A stretch of DNA of 64,000 bases from Haloarcula marismortui ATCC 43049. Lineage in GTDB: Archaea > Halobacteriota > Halobacteria > Halobacteriales > Haloarculaceae. The stretch covers positions 124,001 through 188,000 of the forward strand of contig NC_006396.1 of NCBI RefSeq assembly GCF_000011085.1, in the 5' to 3' direction. A program made the translations under genes and the position numbers. Of this stretch, positions 59,888 to 64,000 are shown piece by piece. How positions within the stretch are numbered: position 1 is the first letter of the stretch; each line of letters starts with the position of its first letter. A model generated the notes under the pieces. That model made no database searches, was not told the DNA's origin, and saw only the letters and a program-made list of their open reading frames with translations.

Positions 59888-62800
59888 ATGACTGACGGCG
59901 ATTGGCACGACCGTTCGGTGAATCGACGAGACTTCCTCAGTGGCATCTCAGGGCTGGTAGCGGCAGCAGCCTACTCCATGGAGGTTCCCGAAGGAATCGC
60001 TGCGCAGGTGACCTCTGGCGACAACTCCGACGTTCAGAGCGTGGCGTCTCCGGATGGCGCAATCGAGGTGACCGTCGACGTGTCCACGGGCGTCCCACAG
60101 TACGACGTGGCGTTCGGCGGGACGACGTACATCGACCTGTCTCCCATCGGGTTCGAGTTCGCGAACCAGGCGGCGTTTGGCACGGCCGTCAGCGGGTCCG
60201 GACCGGACATCACCGTCACGGGCAGCGAGAGCGGCACCAAGACGGAGACGTGGGAGCCCGAATGGGGTGACTTCGAAACGGTATCAGAGGACTACAACTT
60301 CCTCCGGCTGGGGCTGGAGGAAACGGCGAGTCCCGGCCGCTCGGCGAACATCGAGGTGCGGGTGTTCAACGACGGGCTTGGCTTCCGGGTCGCATTCGAC
60401 AGCGACTTCGGCGATTTCACCATTAGCTCCGAGACGACGGAGTTCAACTTCAGCGGCGACTACACGGCCTGGTGGATTGAGAACGAGTACGTGAATCCGC
60501 GCTTCGAACAGGAGTACACCGAGAGTTCGCTGAGTGCCATCCCGGCCGGTGACAAGGTCATCGAGACGGACGACGGCACCAGTCCCAACAACAACGTCAA
60601 GCGGGCCGGCGCACACACGCCGGTGACGATGCAGGCCGGCGACGGCACGTATCTCAGCGTGCACGAGTCGAACCTCGAGGACTACGCGACGATGGCGCTT
60701 GCCGCACAGTCCGACAGCGGGAGCAAAGAGATGGCCGTCGACCTGGCCCCGCTGCCGGACGGCAACAAGGTGTCGGCGTCGGCCCCACACGTCACGCCGT
60801 GGCGAACCGTCCAACTCGGGACCTCGCCGAGCGACCTCGTCGAATCACAGCTGGTTCCGCTGCTCGCTGACCCACTGGACGGGAGCGTGTTCCCGACGAA
60901 CTCCGACGGCACTGTCGACACAAGTTGGCTGGAGAACGGCCGCAAGTACACCGGCATCTGGTGGACGATGATTGCCGGAAGCGCCAACTGGGAGTACAAG
61001 AGCGACAGCGAAATCGAGAACAACGGCAACAACCCCGCAGAGTACATCCACGGGGCCCGGACCGAGCGGATGAAACGCTACATGGCCTTCTCCAGTGAAC
61101 ACGGCATAGACAGCGTGCTCGCGGAGGGCTGGAATAAGGGGTGGAGCAGCTACGGGGCCAACAAGGACGGGACCGACCTGGAGATGGGCGTGACCGAGTC
61201 CTACCCGGACTTCGACGTGCCCGAGGTCACCAGCTACGGGGCCAGCCTCTCGAACCCCGTCGAGATGACGATGCACGACGAGACGTCGGGGAACCTCGTC
61301 AACTACGAGGACGAAATCCAGAACGACGGCATCTTCAGTGGCTACGAGAACGAGGGGATTCGCTCAATCAAGAACGGGTACGTCAACGACCCCGGGCTGT
61401 ACGGTGATTCGAGCGACTCAACGACGGTGAGCCACAACCAGCACTGCCAGCGTTCTGTCAACCACCACCGACTCGTTATCCAGGAAGCCGCTTCGAACCG
61501 GCAGATGCTGGAGATTCACGAGGGTATCAAACCAACCGGGGAAATCAGGACGTACCCCAACGTCGCCGCTCGCGAGGTCGTCAAGGCCCAAGAGTACGAC
61601 GGGTTCGGCTCGCTGGGGTCGAACGTCGGCCGCGACCACCACGTTCTCCTGCCGTTCACGCGGATGCTCGCCGGGCCGACGAGCTACCAGCCCGGCATCT
61701 TCGACATCACGTTCAACGACAGCGAGGGCGACCAGATTCAGACCACGCGCGCCAAACAGCTCGCGATGTACCCGAACTATCTGGGCGGTATCCAGATGGC
61801 TGCCGACCGGATGGAAGCTTACGTCGACGAGTCCTTCGAGGTCGGGGAGTTCGTCCAGGCACCCTCGGGCACCCTCAACGGCATGATTACGGCCGACAGA
61901 TGGCGCAACGCCTTCGGCGCGCACTACGTCCCGGTCGACCCGAACCGGGAGCCCGACGGCGCGACGGTCCGGTTCACGGTAAAAAACGTCCCCAGCGCCG
62001 GGACCTACGACCTCCATCTGCGCTACGCGGCCGATCAGGAAGACAACTCGACAGCGGTTCAGGACAACGGCAGTCCCGAGGCGACGCTCGTCGTTAACGG
62101 CACAGAACAGACGCTCGCGCCGTCGTTCACGAGCTACTGGGACACCTGGGATATCCACACAGTGTCTGTTGACCTCGACGCGGGCACGAACCGTATCGGC
62201 ATCAAGCTCGGGTCGAACGATGTCGGCGGTTTCAACCTCAACACCGTTGGGGTCACCGACCAGGGCGCTGGCGCACCGTTCCCGGCCGCCTACAGCAACT
62301 TCAGCGACAGCGTCGCAGCGGCCGAAAACTACGACACCGAGCCGGAGTTCGACTACATCGAGAACGTCCCCGTGAGCTGGGACGAAACGGTCGCCGTCGA
62401 CGGCCAGATTGGCGATTACATCGTGACGGCGAAACGGAGCGGCGACGAGTGGTACCTCGGGGCGATGACCGACGGCACCGCCCGCGACCTGACTGTCTCA
62501 CTCGATTTCCTGTCGAGTCAGTCCGACGGCTGGACGGTCACCGAGTACGCTGACGCCGCCGAGGCCGACGTGGACAACAACCCGACCGCAGTCGTTATCA
62601 GCGACTACAACGTCTCGGCTGGCGACAGCGTCAGCATCTCCATGGGCGCGGGCGGCGGGACCGCCATGCGCATCCTCCCGTCCGACGGCAGCGACGGAAA
62701 CGACATCGTCTCCGGTGAGGCGTATGTCCTCCGGAACCGCAACAGCGGCAAGGCGCTAGATGTCGAGTTCGCCTCGACCAGTGACGGCGCGAACGTCCAT

Positions 62801-63136
62801 CAGTACGAGTACAGCGGTGGCGACAATCAGCAGTGGGTCGTCACCGACCTCGGAAACGGCTACTACAAACTGGAAGCGGTCCACAGCGGCAAGGCGCTGG
62901 ATGTCGATGCCGCCTCGACCAGCGACGGCGCGAACGTCCAGCAGTACGCCTATGCCGGCGGTGAGAACCAGCAGTGGGCTATCGAGGAGAACGCCGACGG
63001 AAGCTACCGACTGTTGGCCCGCCACAGCGGCAAAGCGCTGGATGTTGAAGCCGCCTCGACCAGCGACGGCGCGAATGTCCAGCAGTACAGCTACGTTGGC
63101 GGCGACAACCAGAAGTGGACCTTCGAGCAACTGTAG
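59888..63136 (+). CDS. Tat-exported GH97 alpha-glucosidase with CBM-like and ricin-type lectin domains
   Basis: A 1082-residue secreted enzyme. A Tat signal (VNRRDFLSG, residues 11-19) precedes a GH97 N-terminal beta-sandwich (about 45-330) and the catalytic barrel (about 340-650). Glu545 in IHEGIKPTG, Glu563 in AAREVVK and Glu569 in KAQEYD match the calcium/catalytic glutamates of inverting GH97 enzymes such as SusB. A beta-sandwich CBM-like insert (about 665-790, STYDLHLRYAA-type) precedes a GH97 C-terminal strand region and a beta-trefoil (about 943-1082) with three QxW-type repeats, each SGKALDV...QQW/QKW. It would degrade alpha-glucans outside the cell. The start is set by the TATA box. 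Confidence 0.92.
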   Translation: MTDGDWHDRSVNRRDFLSGISGLVAAAAYSMEVPEGIAAQVTSGDNSDVQSVASPDGAIEVTVDVSTGVPQYDVAFGGTTYIDLSPIGFEFANQAAFGTAVSGSGPDITVTGSESGTKTETWEPEWGDFETVSEDYNFLRLGLEETASPGRSANIEVRVFNDGLGFRVAFDSDFGDFTISSETTEFNFSGDYTAWWIENEYVNPRFEQEYTESSLSAIPAGDKVIETDDGTSPNNNVKRAGAHTPVTMQAGDGTYLSVHESNLEDYATMALAAQSDSGSKEMAVDLAPLPDGNKVSASAPHVTPWRTVQLGTSPSDLVESQLVPLLADPLDGSVFPTNSDGTVDTSWLENGRKYTGIWWTMIAGSANWEYKSDSEIENNGNNPAEYIHGARTERMKRYMAFSSEHGIDSVLAEGWNKGWSSYGANKDGTDLEMGVTESYPDFDVPEVTSYGASLSNPVEMTMHDETSGNLVNYEDEIQNDGIFSGYENEGIRSIKNGYVNDPGLYGDSSDSTTVSHNQHCQRSVNHHRLVIQEAASNRQMLEIHEGIKPTGEIRTYPNVAAREVVKAQEYDGFGSLGSNVGRDHHVLLPFTRMLAGPTSYQPGIFDITFNDSEGDQIQTTRAKQLAMYPNYLGGIQMAADRMEAYVDESFEVGEFVQAPSGTLNGMITADRWRNAFGAHYVPVDPNREPDGATVRFTVKNVPSAGTYDLHLRYAADQEDNSTAVQDNGSPEATLVVNGTEQTLAPSFTSYWDTWDIHTVSVDLDAGTNRIGIKLGSNDVGGFNLNTVGVTDQGAGAPFPAAYSNFSDSVAAAENYDTEPEFDYIENVPVSWDETVAVDGQIGDYIVTAKRSGDEWYLGAMTDGTARDLTVSLDFLSSQSDGWTVTEYADAAEADVDNNPTAVVISDYNVSAGDSVSISMGAGGGTAMRILPSDGSDGNDIVSGEAYVLRNRNSGKALDVEFASTSDGANVHQYEYSGGDNQQWVVTDLGNGYYKLEAVHSGKALDVDAASTSDGANVQQYAYAGGENQQWAIEENADGSYRLLARHSGKALDVEAASTSDGANVQQYSYVGGDNQKWTFEQL

Positions 63137-63291
63137 GCCACGCAGCGTCGCCCTACCGGCAATAATCTTCGCTGCTTGCAGTTTCGTTTCGGTGCGATGA
63201 CCCGGAAGACGTGCGGCGAAACCGGGTCGCGGGTGAATTCGTCCGTTTCAGCCAGTATCTTGCCTCTCAGGTCTGCCAGCGGCGTGTTGCC

Positions 63292-63423
63292 TCAGTCTGA
63301 CCCGTGTCCCGGAATGTAACCACACTCGGGGCACATGCTGATTTGGGGTGCCGCGGCTTCGAAGGAGGCCGCACAGTGGGGACAATCGGACGCGGGGAGT
63401 TGGACAGATTGCTTTGTTGCCAT
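63292..63423 (-). CDS. 43-residue zinc-ribbon microprotein
   Basis: ATG 63423 to TGA 63292. Two Cys pairs, CPHC (residues 14-17) and CPEC (about 31-34), form a zinc ribbon; the end is GYIPGHGSD. A CTTATA-type box about 24-32 nt upstream supports this start and a leaderless transcript. It lies 93 bp downstream of dapB on the same strand. CPxCG-type small proteins are numerous in haloarchaea, and the function is unknown. It is not closely similar to the two zinc ribbons at 8074 and 8499. Confidence 0.75.
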   Translation of the reverse strand: MATKQSVQLPASDCPHCAASFEAAAPQISMCPECGYIPGHGSD

Positions 63424-63516
63424 ACAGATTCGTTGCGCAGAGAGACGTATAAGGCTGATTCTAATATTGGCCGAAGTATACAAGGACGTATAATCAGGTA
63501 TGTATCTCTCGCGGTT

Positions 63517-64000
63517 CTACGCGTCGACCACGTCGCCGAACTCGTACCATCCGCTGTCGCGGCCGACGAGCCACGTCGCGGCGTCGAGTGCGCCGGCGGC
63601 GAACACGCCGCGGTCCTCGGCTCGGTGGGAGAGCGAGAGGACTTCGTCATTGCCGGCCAGTACGAGTTCGTGCTCCCCGCGAACGTCGCCGGCCCGGCGA
63701 GCGAACACGCCGATTTCGTCGTCTTCACGCGGGGCGTGCCCTTCGCGGCCGTACACTGGTTCCACGTCGCGCTCTTCCTGAATTACGTCGAGGATGCTGC
63801 TGGCCGTTCCCGACGGGGCGTCGACTTTGCGGTTGTGGTGAGTCTCCATGAGTTCGAGGTCGTAGTCGTCGAGCGTGCCGACGGCCTCGCTGATGAGACG
63901 CTGGAGGACCTGAATCCCCTGTGAGAAATTCGTGGCTTTCAGCAGCGGAATCTCCTCGCTGGCGTCTTGCAGGCGGGCCAGCCCGTCCTCGTCGAAGCCG
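63517..64000 (-). CDS. dapB: 4-Hydroxy-tetrahydrodipicolinate reductase, C-terminal part
   Basis: The gene enters from the right edge; 161 codons are visible. The diagnostic active-site motif METHHNRKVDAPSGTA (catalytic His-His and Lys) is complete, preceded by IPLLKATNFSQGIQVLQRLI (the FSxGxN-like ligand loop) and followed by GEHELVLAGNDEVLSLSHRA and DRGVFAAGALDAATWLVGR, the tetramer and substrate strands. It reduces hydroxy-tetrahydrodipicolinate with NAD(P)H in the lysine pathway. Stop TAG is at 63517. dapD would normally be expected next on this strand, but a zinc-ribbon gene and the opposing GH97 gene come between them. Confidence 0.94.
   Translation of the reverse strand, partial: GFDEDGLARLQDASEEIPLLKATNFSQGIQVLQRLISEAVGTLDDYDLELMETHHNRKVDAPSGTASSILDVIQEERDVEPVYGREGHAPREDDEIGVFARRAGDVRGEHELVLAGNDEVLSLSHRAEDRGVFAAGALDAATWLVGRDSGWYEFGDVVDA

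Noticed and set aside
62740-63130. Regularly spaced DNA repeats at the end of the GH97 gene considered as a CRISPR-like array
   Set aside because: The repeats encode three in-frame lectin (QxW) repeats, differ in several bases and have no spacers of unrelated sequence.
1-64000. Search for tRNA, rRNA, CRISPR arrays, integrases and transposases
   Set aside because: No cloverleaf-like T-loop sequences, rRNA blocks, repeat-spacer arrays or recombinase motifs were seen by eye. A tRNAscan and HMM search would be needed to be certain.

Overview
The window reads as a chromosomal segment of an extremely halophilic archaeon (class Halobacteria). It is GC-rich, its proteins are strongly acidic, exported proteins mostly carry twin-arginine (Tat) signals, and most genes have a TATA-like box 23-32 nt before the start codon with no leader. 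Archaeal marker genes are present: sn-glycerol-1-phosphate dehydrogenase, the aCPSF1 termination nuclease, a Tfx-family regulator, an XPB-like helicase, a HemAT globin-coupled transducer, and folC-folP and purN-purH fusions. The set resembles Haloarcula, but genus is an inference. I saw no rRNA, tRNA, CRISPR array, transposase or replication origin.

Layout. 1-7200: a partial thiamine-type binding lipoprotein, a lone E1-alpha dehydrogenase subunit, an internally duplicated protein, a divergent Nramp transporter translationally coupled to a P-loop NTPase, and aCPSF1. 7200-8660: a sparse, partly AT-rich stretch with two same-strand paralogous 51-residue zinc-ribbon microproteins. 8661-12072: a minus-strand run of membrane protein, HTH regulator, DyP-like Tat lipoprotein (broken by a perfect 92-bp tandem duplication) and Fe2+-transport-like lipoprotein, probably an iron module. 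12154-17333: ATP-grasp-like protein, divergent DUF62 protein, proS with a duplicated 3' end, patatin-like lipase, CBS protein. 17488-24334: glutamate synthase large subunit behind a promoter with an inverted repeat, SPFH protein, epimerase. 24338-32948: TrmB regulator with a Tat-exported GH3 glucosidase, G1P dehydrogenase for ether lipids, degenerate Nudix protein, S9 peptidase, glycosyltransferase.

32997-43935: NhaC-type antiporter, XPB helicase, methyltransferase, HemAT, FolC-FolP fusion, two small membrane proteins, FNT channel. 44089-51334: purine genes (PurN-AICAR transformylase fusion, purB), Zn-alcohol dehydrogenase, MFS carrier, phosphoribosyltransferase. 51360-64000: the diaminopimelate/lysine pathway (dapB, dapD, lysA, dapE, all minus strand) in three pieces. 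A GH97 glucosidase with a beta-trefoil lectin domain lies between dapB and dapD. About 5 kb with a Tfx regulator, an aldehyde dehydrogenase pair and an exported bactofilin-like membrane protein lies between dapD and lysA.

The best candidates for something new are the tandem-duplication split of the DyP-like gene with its self-made stop/start junction, the paired zinc-ribbon microproteins, the interrupted lysine cluster lacking dapF where I expect it, the proS 3'-end duplication, and the DUF62 and Nramp proteins that have lost signature active-site residues. I did not find a clear new multi-gene defence or mobile system.
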